Of a DNA stretch of 14,861 nt, positions 6,139 to 13,511 are shown piece by piece. Each line of letters begins with the position of its first letter. Position 1 is the stretch's first letter. The notes beneath the pieces are model-generated. The model did not search any database and was not told the DNA's origin. It worked only from the letters and a program-made list of their open reading frames with translations. The position numbers were made by a program, and so were the translations under genes. Origin of the DNA: Rhodoluna limnophila (GTDB lineage Bacteria; Actinomycetota; Actinomycetes; Actinomycetales; Microbacteriaceae); NCBI GenBank assembly GCA_943326655.2, contig CALPUC020000009.1:1-14861 (forward strand), in the 5' to 3' direction.

Positions 6139-7992
6139 TTACTCGACCGTCACTGATTTGGCGAGGTTTCGAGGCTGGTCGACGTCTAGCCCCTTGGCTT
6201 CAGCCAATGCCATGGCAAAGGCTTGAAGCGGAATCACCGTGAGAATCGACGCGAAGAGTGGTTCGGTTTGCGGAACGAAAATTACATGTTCAGACCATTG
6301 ACTAACCTCGGTGTCGCCCTCTTCCGCGATTGCAATAACCTTGGCACCGCGAGCGCGGATTTCCTGGATATTTGAAATCACCTTCGGGTGCAAGCTTTCG
6401 TCGTCGCGCATCGAAGGAACAATGACGATTACCGGCTGACCTTCTTCAATAAGCGCAATCGGGCCGTGCTTCAGTTCTCCCGCGGCAAAACCTTCGGCGT
6501 GGATGTAGGCAAGCTCCTTGAGCTTTAGCGCCCCTTCCATAGCCACTGGGAAGCCAACGTTACGTCCTAGGAACAAAACCGACTTGGCATCAGACAATTC
6601 CATGCCCAGCTCTTTTGGCTGGATCAAGCTATCAATCACATCGCTCACCAGTGCTGGCAGCCTAAGTAGTTCGCGACCCATTCTTTGTAATTCACCGATC
6701 GGAGTGGATTGGCGAACTTCCGCTAGGTAAAGACCCAAGAGATAGCCGGCGGTAATCTGAGCCACAAATGCCTTGGTAGACGCCACGGCAACTTCCGGCC
6801 CGGCGTGAGTGTAAATGGTGGCATCTGACTCTCTCGCGAGAGTGGCACCCTGCGTGTTGCAAATTGCCAGCACCTTGGCACCTAGGTCGCGTGCGTAACG
6901 AGTGGCCATAAGGGTGTCCATGGTTTCACCAGACTGTGAGATTGCCACAATCAGCGTGTTCTTGGTCACGATGGGGTTGCGGTAACGAAACTCGTGGCTA
7001 AGTTCAACCTGCACCGGAATTCGAGACCACTTCTCGATACCGTATTTCGCGATGTCACCGGCATAGGAAGCTGTGCCGCAAGCCACGATGATGATTCGGT
7101 CGATGTTCTTGATGTCTTCGGCCGAAAGCCCATGCATCTCGGGAATCGACACCCGACCTTCTGAGTCAACTCGACCCATCAGGGTGTCGGCTACCGCCTG
7201 AGGTTGATCGGCAATCTCTTTCGCCATAAACGAAGGCCATCCGCCTTTGCTCGCAGCTGTCGCATCCCAGTCGACGGTGAATTCCTCCGAGGTAACAGTA
7301 GAACCATCGAACCCGATTATCTCCACCGAGTCGGCACGGAGAATCACAATCTCATCTTGACCAACTGAAATGGCACGTTTGGTGTGCTCCACGAAAGCCG
7401 CTACATCCGACCCGAGGAAGTTTTCGCCATGACCCAGGCCAATTACCAGAGGAGCGTTTCGACGAGCAGCCAAAACCATATCGGGCTGGTCTTCGTGAAT
7501 CACCAAAATGGTGAAAGCTCCGTGCAAACGATTTACCACATTGCGAAAAGACTTCAACAGATCGCCGTGTTCGTCGTACTCACGAGCAATCAGGTGGGCA
7601 GCGACCTCGCTGTCGGTGTCTGATGCGAATTGGGTTCCAACCGCTAGAAGCTCGGCTTTTAGTTCCGAGAAGTTTTCGATGATGCCGTTGTGAATTAGCG
7701 ACAACTTGCTTCTCGAACCACCCAGGTGCGGGTGCGCATTGCCATCGGTTGGCGCTCCGTGGGTGGCCCAGCGAGTGTGACCGATGCCAATGTGCGATTC
7801 AGCCAAAAGGTGGCTGTCAATTTCGGCAACCAGGTTGTCTAGTTTGCCGGCTTTTTTGCGGGTCTCCAGACCGGATTCGGTGATAACCGAAACTCCAGCC
7901 GAGTCGTAGCCACGGTACTCGAGACGTCGGAGGCCGCCCAGTAAAACATCTACTGTTGATTTCGGACCTACGTAGCCGACAATTCCACACAT
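6139..7992 (-). CDS. glmS: Glutamine-fructose-6-phosphate aminotransferase (isomerizing)
   Basis: A 617-residue cytoplasmic enzyme that makes glucosamine-6-phosphate from fructose-6-phosphate and glutamine, the first step to UDP-GlcNAc. The start MCGIVGYVG places the nucleophile Cys at position 2, exposed after Met removal, which fixes the ATG at 7992-7990; the frame is open 51 codons further upstream but that is not coding. The glutaminase domain has YRGYDSAG (27-34) and GHTRWATHG (71-79). SIS domain 1 (about 300-425) contains ACGTASY and ISQSGETMDT (351-360). SIS domain 2 carries ELKHGPIALI. The C-terminal DQPRNLAKSVTVE with active-site Lys612 is intact. There is no SD upstream and only 31 bp to divergent coaA. 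It heads a run of at least six genes; GlmM encoded at 9527 does the next step. Confidence 0.98.
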   Translation of the reverse strand: MCGIVGYVGPKSTVDVLLGGLRRLEYRGYDSAGVSVITESGLETRKKAGKLDNLVAEIDSHLLAESHIGIGHTRWATHGAPTDGNAHPHLGGSRSKLSLIHNGIIENFSELKAELLAVGTQFASDTDSEVAAHLIAREYDEHGDLLKSFRNVVNRLHGAFTILVIHEDQPDMVLAARRNAPLVIGLGHGENFLGSDVAAFVEHTKRAISVGQDEIVILRADSVEIIGFDGSTVTSEEFTVDWDATAASKGGWPSFMAKEIADQPQAVADTLMGRVDSEGRVSIPEMHGLSAEDIKNIDRIIIVACGTASYAGDIAKYGIEKWSRIPVQVELSHEFRYRNPIVTKNTLIVAISQSGETMDTLMATRYARDLGAKVLAICNTQGATLARESDATIYTHAGPEVAVASTKAFVAQITAGYLLGLYLAEVRQSTPIGELQRMGRELLRLPALVSDVIDSLIQPKELGMELSDAKSVLFLGRNVGFPVAMEGALKLKELAYIHAEGFAAGELKHGPIALIEEGQPVIVIVPSMRDDESLHPKVISNIQEIRARGAKVIAIAEEGDTEVSQWSEHVIFVPQTEPLFASILTVIPLQAFAMALAEAKGLDVDQPRNLAKSVTVE

Positions 7993-8023
7993 AACAACCA
8001 ATTTACGCCACAATTGAGTACTG
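7993..8023. promoter_or_regulatory. 31-bp divergent glmS/coaA promoter region
   Basis: The whole space between two divergent start codons is 31 bp. Toward glmS, TAAATT (minus strand) stands seven bases before the ATG, a fair -10 for a leaderless message. Toward coaA, CACAAT (8009-8014) is a weaker -10 candidate. An inverted repeat CAATT (7999-8003) / AATTG (8012-8016) sits in the middle. Neither gene has a clear SD. The -35 boxes would have to lie inside the opposing coding regions. I could not find strong ones. Confidence 0.45.
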
Positions 8024-8977
8024 ATGACTAAAGAAGACAACGCATCGAAGACGGCGGAAATATCCCCCTTCGTCGTTATCTCTAGGCAGGATTGGGCGGA
8101 GCTAGGCAGAACTACCGAGCAACCGCTAACCGCAGAAGAAATCAAACAAATTCAAGGGCTCGGCGACGTGTTGGATATGCAGGAGGTCGCCGATGTCTAT
8201 CTCCCTCTGAGCCAACTACTAAATCTTTACGTTTCCGAAACTCAAAACCTCCACGAGCGCGAAAGCCGGTTTCTCGGAGAGCGAGCAACGCGTGTTCCAT
8301 TCATAATCGGAGTTGCCGGATCGGTAGCGGTTGGCAAATCTACTGTGGCTCGCCTTTTGAAAGAACTCCTGAGCAGATGGGAGGGCACCCCAAAGGTTGC
8401 CCTGGTAACCACCGACGGATTTCTCTACCCGAATGCCGAACTAGAACGACGTGATCTGATGTCGCGTAAAGGTTTCCCCGAAAGCTACGATCGCAAGGCC
8501 CTCCTCAAATTTGTCAGTGAAATCAAGTCTGGGGTTTCCAAAGTAAGTGCGCCGGTCTATTCACACCTTGCCTACGACATCGTCCCCGGTGAAAAAATCA
8601 CCATAGAGACACCAGATGTGCTGATCGTCGAAGGCCTGAACGTTTTGCAGACGCCGGAAAAAGACCAGCCGCTGGCCCTGAGTGATTTCTTTGACTTCAA
8701 AATATACGTCGACGCCGATCCTGTGGATATTCGTACCTGGTATTTGGAGCGTTTCAAGAAACTCCGAGCGGGAGCATTCACCAACCCGAAGAGCTTCTTC
8801 CACCGCTATGCCGAGATGGAATTCGAAGACGCACTTGCCACTGCCGAAGGTTTCTGGGAGAACATCAACCTGCCGAATCTCACCGAGAACATTGCCCCAA
8901 CCCTGTCGCGGGCAACCCTAGTTCTGCAAAAAGGGTTCGACCACGCGGTGAAACAGGTTTTACTGCGGAAGTCTTAG
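8024..8977 (+). CDS. coaA: Type I pantothenate kinase
   Basis: A 317-residue kinase that phosphorylates pantothenate, the first and regulated step of CoA synthesis. The family start appears as SPFVVISRQDWAEL (14-27) after a 13-residue N-terminal extension. The P-loop is GVAGSVAVGKST (96-107) and TTDGFLYPNAEL (129-140) follows. MSRKGFPESYD and the kinase core after it are normal for bacterial PanK-I. The ATG at 8024 is the only plausible start near the family N-terminus; there is no strong SD. It is divergent from glmS by 31 bp. Its TAG overlaps the TAA of the convergent gene at 8974 by four bases. Its product feeds CoA to AcpS, encoded two genes away on the other strand. Confidence 0.96.
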   Translation: MTKEDNASKTAEISPFVVISRQDWAELGRTTEQPLTAEEIKQIQGLGDVLDMQEVADVYLPLSQLLNLYVSETQNLHERESRFLGERATRVPFIIGVAGSVAVGKSTVARLLKELLSRWEGTPKVALVTTDGFLYPNAELERRDLMSRKGFPESYDRKALLKFVSEIKSGVSKVSAPVYSHLAYDIVPGEKITIETPDVLIVEGLNVLQTPEKDQPLALSDFFDFKIYVDADPVDIRTWYLERFKKLRAGAFTNPKSFFHRYAEMEFEDALATAEGFWENINLPNLTENIAPTLSRATLVLQKGFDHAVKQVLLRKS

Positions 8978-9501
8978 CTGCGGCAGCGTGAGCGCTGGTT
9001 TGCCAGGCGGGTCTGCTGGTCGGCAAGGTCTTTTTGACTTCGCGATAGGTTCAGCAATGCGGTGGCTGCCTCGCGGTTCGCATTTCCAGCTTCTGTTGTT
9101 GCAAACTTTAGGCGCGATTCCAAACTGGTCAGGTTGTTTGATTCGGTTTTCGCCCGATCTAAATATCCCCTGGCAACCGAAGGGCTCTTCACGTTTTTGG
9201 CTGCGAGAACCCCAAGATCAACAATTTTCTTCTTCGAAGCATCGCGCTTAGCGGCCAAATCGTTCACTTTGGCATTGGCCGAGTTCAACTTACCCTGAGC
9301 CTTGTTGTACTTCTGCTGCTCTGTGCCAACGCGGGTCTGACGATTGTTGACCTGGTTTTGCTGGTTTTGAATTGAGCTGTTTTCGCTTGGAGTGCACGCT
9401 CGCGATGCGGCCTGGCCCTCAATCGGCACCATGACGAAACCCATCGTGAAGAAAGCAAGAACGACTGCTAGCGCAATCCACTTCTGGTTTTTGTTTTTCA
9501 T
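8974..9501 (-). CDS. Exported helical two-cysteine protein of unknown function
   Basis: A 175-residue protein I do not recognise. A basic start (MKNKNQK) and hydrophobic stretch (about 9-26) followed by EGQAASRA give a good Sec signal peptide, with cleavage likely near residues 30-32. The mature part is almost all polar and helical: one helix about 40-95 (rich in Gln, Asn, Lys), a break near 96-107 (LGVLAAKNVKSPS), and a second about 108-172. It has only two cysteines, C36 just after the signal and C173 at the C-terminus, which could bring the ends of a helical hairpin together by a disulfide. It starts at ATG 9501 with GGGGGA just upstream; the frame is open further upstream but that part overlaps glmM. 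It lies 25 bases after glmM on the same strand, so it is probably co-transcribed. A role at the cell envelope is only suggested by export and by the glmM link. Confidence 0.82.
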   Translation of the reverse strand: MKNKNQKWIALAVVLAFFTMGFVMVPIEGQAASRACTPSENSSIQNQQNQVNNRQTRVGTEQQKYNKAQGKLNSANAKVNDLAAKRDASKKKIVDLGVLAAKNVKSPSVARGYLDRAKTESNNLTSLESRLKFATTEAGNANREAATALLNLSRSQKDLADQQTRLANQRSRCRS

Positions 9502-9526
9502 GATTCCCCCGTTATTAATTCTGAGT

Positions 9527-10870
9527 CTAGTTCGAAAGACGCTTTTCAACCACACGAGCGATGCGATCGGCCCAACCCTGCGCCTGGCCCATTTCGGCGG
9601 CTTCAACCATCACTCGGATTACCGGTTCGGTTCCGCTGGCGCGCAGAAGCACACGACCGGTCTCTCCGAGCTCCGCCTGTGCTTCCTGTACCGCTTGCTG
9701 AACCACCTCGTCTTCCACGCGAGCGCGGTCGACACCCTGAACGTTTATCAGAACCTGCGGATAAATGTCGATCTGACCGGCGAGTTCCTTGAGCGTCTTT
9801 CCAGACTTGGCAACTTCGGCTAAAACGCGCATACCGGTTAGAACACCGTCCCCGGTTGTGGCAAATTGGCTGAGAATCACGTGTCCGCTCTGCTCACCGC
9901 CAAGGGTGTACCCGTTCTCACGAATCTCTTCGAGCACGTAACGATCGCCAACCTGTGATTCCAACATGGTGATGCCGGCTTCCTTCATGGCTATCTTCAA
10001 ACCGAGATTGCTCATGACGGTTGCAACCAGAGTGTTTCTAGCCAATTCGCCACGAGCTTTCATGCTGAGGGCCAATATCGCCATAATCTGATCGCCGTCG
10101 ACGATCGCTCCGGTGTGGTCAACCATCAGGCAGCGATCGGCGTCGCCGTCGTGGGCCACCCCGGCGTCGGCCTTGTGTTCAAGCACGGCAGCCTGAAGAG
10201 CGCTGAGGTGAGTGGAACCGCAACCTTCGTTGATGTTGAGGCCGTCGGGGGCTGCTCCAATGACAATCACCTTTGCCCCGGCATTGCGGAAGGCGTCTGG
10301 GGAAACGCTGCTGGCGGCTCCGTTGGCGCAATCGACAACAACGGTCAGGCCGTCCAGTTTGTTGGGCAGTGATTTCAAAAGGTGAAGAAGGTAGCGGTCC
10401 TCGGCGTCTGCGAATCGGGAGACATGCCCAACCGCGGCTCCGATTGGTCTTAGCGGTTCCAGAGTTAGAGCCGCTTCGATGGCGTCTTCGATTTTGTCGT
10501 CAAGTTTGTGACCGCCTCGAGCAAAAATCTTGATGCCGTTGTCTGGGGCCGGGTTGTGGCTCGCAGAAATCATAATGCCAAAATCGGCATCAATATCTGC
10601 GGTGAGGAAAGCCGCCGCAGGGGTGGGAATTACCCCGGCGTCGTAAACGTCGACTCCGGAAGATGCGAGGCCGGCAGAAACTGAAGACGCTAGAAATTTT
10701 CCAGAAATTCGAGGATCGCGGGCGAGAACAACTTTGGGTCGGCGGCCGGCTTTGCGAGCCTCTTCGCCGAGCACGAGGGCTGCGGCTTGAGCTAACTTAA
10801 GTGAGAATTCCGCAGTGATGAGTTCATTCGCGAGTCCGCGAACGCCGTCGGTGCCGAATAAGCGAGCCAT
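9527..10870 (-). CDS. glmM: Phosphoglucosamine mutase
   Basis: A 447-residue alpha-D-phosphohexomutase that converts glucosamine-6-phosphate to glucosamine-1-phosphate for UDP-GlcNAc synthesis. RLFGTDGVRG (3-12) opens domain 1. The phosphoserine is S104 in ISASHNPAPDNG. The Mg-binding loop is HDGDADR with D241, D243 and D245. The sugar-binding loop is GEQSGH (325-330). The phosphate-binding RASGTEPVIR (410-419) closes domain 4. Length is normal and all four domains are intact. The ATG at 10870 follows rpsI by 38 bases with only a weak SD; a hairpin fills the gap. The rplM-rpsI-glmM order is usual in actinobacteria. It acts directly after GlmS, encoded 1.5 kb away. Confidence 0.98.
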   Translation of the reverse strand: MARLFGTDGVRGLANELITAEFSLKLAQAAALVLGEEARKAGRRPKVVLARDPRISGKFLASSVSAGLASSGVDVYDAGVIPTPAAAFLTADIDADFGIMISASHNPAPDNGIKIFARGGHKLDDKIEDAIEAALTLEPLRPIGAAVGHVSRFADAEDRYLLHLLKSLPNKLDGLTVVVDCANGAASSVSPDAFRNAGAKVIVIGAAPDGLNINEGCGSTHLSALQAAVLEHKADAGVAHDGDADRCLMVDHTGAIVDGDQIMAILALSMKARGELARNTLVATVMSNLGLKIAMKEAGITMLESQVGDRYVLEEIRENGYTLGGEQSGHVILSQFATTGDGVLTGMRVLAEVAKSGKTLKELAGQIDIYPQVLINVQGVDRARVEDEVVQQAVQEAQAELGETGRVLLRASGTEPVIRVMVEAAEMGQAQGWADRIARVVEKRLSN

Positions 10871-10879
10871 AAGGTTAGG

Positions 10880-10905
10880 CTACCTGTGCCACGGGGGCTA
10901 GGTAG
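10880..10905 (-). other. Hairpin between rpsI and glmM
   Basis: The arms CTACCT (10880-10885) and AGGTAG (10900-10905) pair as a 6-bp stem. A small internal asymmetry (GT versus T) separates this from an inner GCC/GGC stem (10888-10890 with 10896-10898) with a 5-base loop. It begins three bases after the rpsI stop and ends nine bases before the glmM ATG. No T tract follows, so it may attenuate, stabilise the rpsI mRNA end, or mask the AGG preceding glmM. A leaderless-type -10 TAGCCT (10882-10877) overlaps it. Confidence 0.4.
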
Positions 10906-10908
10906 TGA

Positions 10909-11412
10909 TTAACGCTTCGAGAACTGCGAAGCCTTACGAGCCTTCTTGAGACCGGCCTTCTTGCGCTCGATCACACGTGGGTCGCGCTTTAGGAATCCAG
11001 CCTTCTTGAGGCTTGCACGGTTGTTGTCGCGGTCGATCTCGTTAAGTGCACGAGCAATACCTAGACGAAGTGCGCCAGCCTGACCTGCGGTGCCACCACC
11101 GGTGATGCGTGCCACAACATCGTATGAACCAGAAAGCTCAAGGATGGTGAACGGGTCGGTGATTAGCTGCTGGTGAAGCTTGTTTGGGAAGTAGTCGGCA
11201 AGTTCGCGACCGTTCACCTTGATGGCTCCGGAACCTGGAACTAGACGAACGCGAGCAATAGCTTGCTTACGACGACCTAGACCTGCGCCTGGAACGGTTA
11301 GTGGGCCTCGTGCCTTGGCAGCAGGAGCAGCCTTGGTCTCGGCAGGTGTCTCAGAAGAGTACGCAGTAACTTCAGTTGCTTCTGCTACGTCTAGGGTTTC
11401 GTTGTCTGTCAT
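10909..11412 (-). CDS. rpsI: 30S ribosomal protein S9
   Basis: A 167-residue S9. The first ~45 residues are a low-complexity arm rich in Thr, Glu and Ala, as seen in many actinobacterial S9 proteins. The conserved core starts at GLGRRKQAIARVRLVPG (44-60) and contains TGGGTAGQAGALRLGIARAL. The C-terminus KKARKASQFSKR is the basic tail that reaches the P-site tRNA, ending in the invariant Lys-Arg. The ATG at 11412 has an SD-like AAGGA seven bases upstream. It follows rplM by 14 bases in the classic rplM-rpsI pair. Confidence 0.98.
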   Translation of the reverse strand: MTDNETLDVAEATEVTAYSSETPAETKAAPAAKARGPLTVPGAGLGRRKQAIARVRLVPGSGAIKVNGRELADYFPNKLHQQLITDPFTILELSGSYDVVARITGGGTAGQAGALRLGIARALNEIDRDNNRASLKKAGFLKRDPRVIERKKAGLKKARKASQFSKR

Positions 11413-11426
11413 TCGATAATCCTTGT

Positions 11427-11870
11427 TTACTGTGCGACCTGGTCGATTACGTACTGCTTAGGCTGCTGAGCCTCGTGTGGGTGAGCTGCGCCCTTGTAAA
11501 CCTTTAGCTTGCTTAGCTGGTTGCGTCCAAGAGTGTTCTTTGGAACCATGCCGGCGATAGCCTTTTCGATTGCGCGCTCTGGGTTCTTCTCCAAAAGCTC
11601 TGCGTAAGTAGTAGCGGTTAGACCACCTGGGTAACCCGAGTGGCGGTAAGCCTTCTTCTGAAGAAGCTTGGCACCGGTTAGGGCAACCTTCTCAGCGTTG
11701 ATGATGATAACGAAATCGCCGTTGTCCATGTGGGCAGCGAAAGTTGGCTTGTGCTTGCCGCGAAGTAGCTTGGCGGCGGTGGATGCTAGACGGCCTAGAA
11801 CGATGTCGGTGGCGTCGATGATTAGCCAGTCGTTCTTCAGCTCGTGAGCCTTTGGTGAATAAGTACGCAC
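11427..11870 (-). CDS. rplM: 50S ribosomal protein L13
   Basis: A 147-residue L13 of normal actinobacterial length. It starts VRTYSPKAHELKNDWLIIDA, read from a GTG at 11870-11868 with an SD-like AAGGCA seven bases upstream. The frame is open 19 codons further, but those codons lie in the leader. The signatures GMVPKNTLGR (107-116) and KVYKGAAHPHEAQQP (123-137) are intact. It heads the rplM-rpsI transcript, with a good promoter upstream. Leucine is read mostly by CTA in this gene. Confidence 0.98.
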   Translation of the reverse strand: MRTYSPKAHELKNDWLIIDATDIVLGRLASTAAKLLRGKHKPTFAAHMDNGDFVIIINAEKVALTGAKLLQKKAYRHSGYPGGLTATTYAELLEKNPERAIEKAIAGMVPKNTLGRNQLSKLKVYKGAAHPHEAQQPKQYVIDQVAQ

Positions 11871-11905
11871 TTTGAATTGCCTTCGTGTGTTTGAAAAGTT
11901 AGCAG

Positions 11906-11922
11906 GCTGGTAGATAACCAGC
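11906..11922 (-). promoter_or_regulatory. Hairpin in the rplM leader
   Basis: A perfect 6-bp stem, GCTGGT (11906-11911) with ACCAGC (11917-11922), encloses a 5-base loop in the short 5' untranslated region, just downstream of the predicted transcription start. It lies 35 bases before the GTG. Leader structures that bind L13 and repress their own message are known in other bacteria. Whether this is such a site is inference. Confidence 0.45.
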
Positions 11923-11933
11923 AACAAGGGTCA

Positions 11934-11963
11934 AGTTTAGCCTGTTTCTGCGCTTCAGGTCAA
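11934..11963 (-). promoter_or_regulatory. Predicted sigma70-type promoter of rplM-rpsI
   Basis: On the minus strand, a -35 TTGACC (11963-11958) and -10 TAAACT (11939-11934) are separated by 18 bp, close to consensus. Transcription would begin near 11927, giving a leader of about 57 bases. The -35 box begins three bases after the truA stop codon, so the promoter fits entirely in the 96-base gap. Confidence 0.75.
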
Positions 11964-11966
11964 ACT

Positions 11967-12827
11967 CTAATTGTCGTCAAGAGTTCGCATGCGCTGGGTG
12001 AGTTCAGCTTGGGCCCCAAGTTTCGATTTGGCCGGGTACGAGATCTTGATCAAAGTGAGTCCCTGCGGCGCCTGAACCTTGTAGGCATGCTCGTTGCGCT
12101 GACCCTTAAGTGCTTTTCGAACCTCTTTTGCGGTGGTTCTTCCCGATCCTGCCGACATCAGCGCACCAACCACGGAACGAACCATGTTGTGGCAAAAAGC
12201 GTCTGCCTCCACCTCGATGTCAATCACTCCGTTTGGACGACGCTTCACCGAAATTTCGCGTAATTCACGGATTGTGGTGGTGCCGTCACGCTCTTTGCAG
12301 AACGCCCTGAAATCGCGAAGCCCCATGAACTCCTTGGCAACCTCGATCATCGGAGCAACTTCTAAGTTCCACAAAATTTCCAGCATGTATCGTGAGGTCA
12401 TCGGGTTCGGGGTAACGCTGCGATCGGCGATGCTATAGCGGTAGCGACGAGACAGTGCCGAGAAGCGCGCGTGGAAGCCAGGGTCGGCTTCTTCAAAGGC
12501 GGTTACTCGAACATCTGGGTCGATGATTTTGTTTAGCCTCTCGGCAACCCCGTGACCACGACGAATTCGCTTCAGTTGCTCGGGAGTTAGATCCAGGTGT
12601 GCGACCTGAGCCTGGGCGTGCACGCCGGCATCGGTTCTACCAGCAACCCGCATGCGGAAGTCTTCGTCGTCTTCGCCAAAAATCTTGACCAGTCCGCTGA
12701 GTAATTCCCCAGCCACGGTGCGATGAGCCGATTGTTTCGAGAAACCGTAAAAGTCGGTGCCATCGTATGCCAGGTCGATACGGTAACGAAAACGCCCGTC
12801 AACCGGTGGGTTGGCGGGCGCTTTCAT
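11967..12827 (-). CDS. truA: tRNA pseudouridine(38-40) synthase
   Basis: A 286-residue TruA, which isomerises uridines 38-40 in the anticodon arm of many tRNAs. The fold starts at YRIDLAYDGTDFYGFS (15-30). The catalytic Asp is D66 in AGRTDAGVHA (62-71). HNMVRSVVGALM near residue 214 is the conserved second domain motif. The last ~20 residues extend past the usual end. The ATG at 12827 comes eight bases after the rplQ stop with no clear SD, so its translation may be coupled to rplQ. It ends the rpsK-rpoA-rplQ-truA run, an order common across bacteria. Confidence 0.96.
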   Translation of the reverse strand: MKAPANPPVDGRFRYRIDLAYDGTDFYGFSKQSAHRTVAGELLSGLVKIFGEDDEDFRMRVAGRTDAGVHAQAQVAHLDLTPEQLKRIRRGHGVAERLNKIIDPDVRVTAFEEADPGFHARFSALSRRYRYSIADRSVTPNPMTSRYMLEILWNLEVAPMIEVAKEFMGLRDFRAFCKERDGTTTIRELREISVKRRPNGVIDIEVEADAFCHNMVRSVVGALMSAGSGRTTAKEVRKALKGQRNEHAYKVQAPQGLTLIKISYPAKSKLGAQAELTQRMRTLDDN

Positions 12828-12835
12828 AAAAGTTA

Positions 12836-13477
12836 TTACTTGTCTTCGGTTGGCTCTGCAACCTCTTCGGCCTCAGCAACTGGTGCTTCTTCCTCAACAG
12901 CTGGTGCCTCGGCCTCAACTTCAGCGGCTGGTGCCTCTTCAACCACGGCTGGAGCCTCAGTTGCTTCGACTGCTTCAGCAGCTACGTCTGACGCGGTTTC
13001 TTCAACAACATCTTCAACAACTTCTTCTACAGCTGCTTCTTCAGCAACCACAGCAGGTGCAGCGGCAGCCTTAACAGCGTTTGCTACCTTTGGCTTCTTG
13101 GTAACGGCCTTAGGTGAAACTGGCTCTAGCACTAGCTCGATAACTGCCATAGGAGCGTTGTCGCCCTTACGGAAGCCCAGCTTGGTGATGCGAGTGTAGC
13201 CACCCGGACGGTCTGCAACCAGAGGTGCAACTTCCGCGAATAGCTTGTGAACTGCGGTCTTGTCCATTAGCTGGGCAATAACACGACGACGAGCTGCTAG
13301 GTCGCCGCGCTTTGCGAAGCTAACCAGACGCTCGGCCAACGGACGTAGGCGCTTGGCCTTGGTCTCGGTGGTCTCAATGCGACCGTGTAGGAATAGCGAG
13401 GTTGCCATGTTGCGAAGCATCAGACGCTCGTGCGCTGGTCCTCCACCTAGTCTTGGGCCTTTTGTTGGGGCTGCCAT
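12836..13477 (-). CDS. rplQ: 50S ribosomal protein L17 with long acidic tail
   Basis: Residues 1 to about 120 form a complete L17 (PTKGPRLGGGPAHERLMLRN at 4-23; TRITKLGFRKGDNAPMAVIEL at 95-115). A short basic hinge (122-130, SPKAVTKKP) leads to a tail of about 75 residues (139-213) made nearly only of Ala, Glu, Val and Pro, ending EPTEDK. Most L17 proteins stop near residue 120-130; tails of this kind occur in actinobacteria. The start is secure: ATG 13477 with AGGAG six bases upstream. It lies 34 bases after rpoA. The tail is strongly acidic, unlike the basic core, and probably extends from the ribosome surface near the exit tunnel, where L17 sits. Confidence 0.97.
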   Translation of the reverse strand: MAAPTKGPRLGGGPAHERLMLRNMATSLFLHGRIETTETKAKRLRPLAERLVSFAKRGDLAARRRVIAQLMDKTAVHKLFAEVAPLVADRPGGYTRITKLGFRKGDNAPMAVIELVLEPVSPKAVTKKPKVANAVKAAAAPAVVAEEAAVEEVVEDVVEETASDVAAEAVEATEAPAVVEEAPAAEVEAEAPAVEEEAPVAEAEEVAEPTEDK

Positions 13478-13511
13478 TTCTTTCTCCTATTAGATTTCTA
13501 GGCGGGCCGGC

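Noticed and set aside
5844..6242. 132-codon plus-strand frame over acpS and the glmS end
   Set aside because: It lies antisense to two certain genes and shows no family signature.
7993..8023. glmS ribozyme/riboswitch upstream of glmS
   Set aside because: The glmS ribozyme is mainly a Firmicutes element of well over 100 bases; only 31 bp are available here.
7993..8145. Upstream extension of the glmS frame by 51 codons
   Set aside because: GlmS must begin Met-Cys-Gly so that the catalytic cysteine is exposed at the N-terminus. The extension also overlaps the start of coaA.
9392..9823. 143-codon plus-strand frame opposite glmM and the exported-protein gene
   Set aside because: Shadow frame; both minus-strand genes have clear starts, and glmM has intact motifs.
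12836..13063. Tandem-repeat or CRISPR-like array in the region of repeated short GA/CT-rich words
   Set aside because: The periodicity is codon-level and stays in the rplQ frame; there are no fixed-length repeats or unique spacers.
12811..13074. Leu/Gln-rich plus-strand frame opposite the L17 tail
   Set aside because: Another shadow of the same repetitive coding region; rplQ on the minus strand is certain.
12723..13199. 158-codon plus-strand frame rich in Ser, Ala and Thr, resembling a surface repeat protein
   Set aside because: It is the antisense of the low-complexity L17 tail and the start of truA. The composition comes from Ala/Glu/Val codons read backwards, and it has no supported start or family match.
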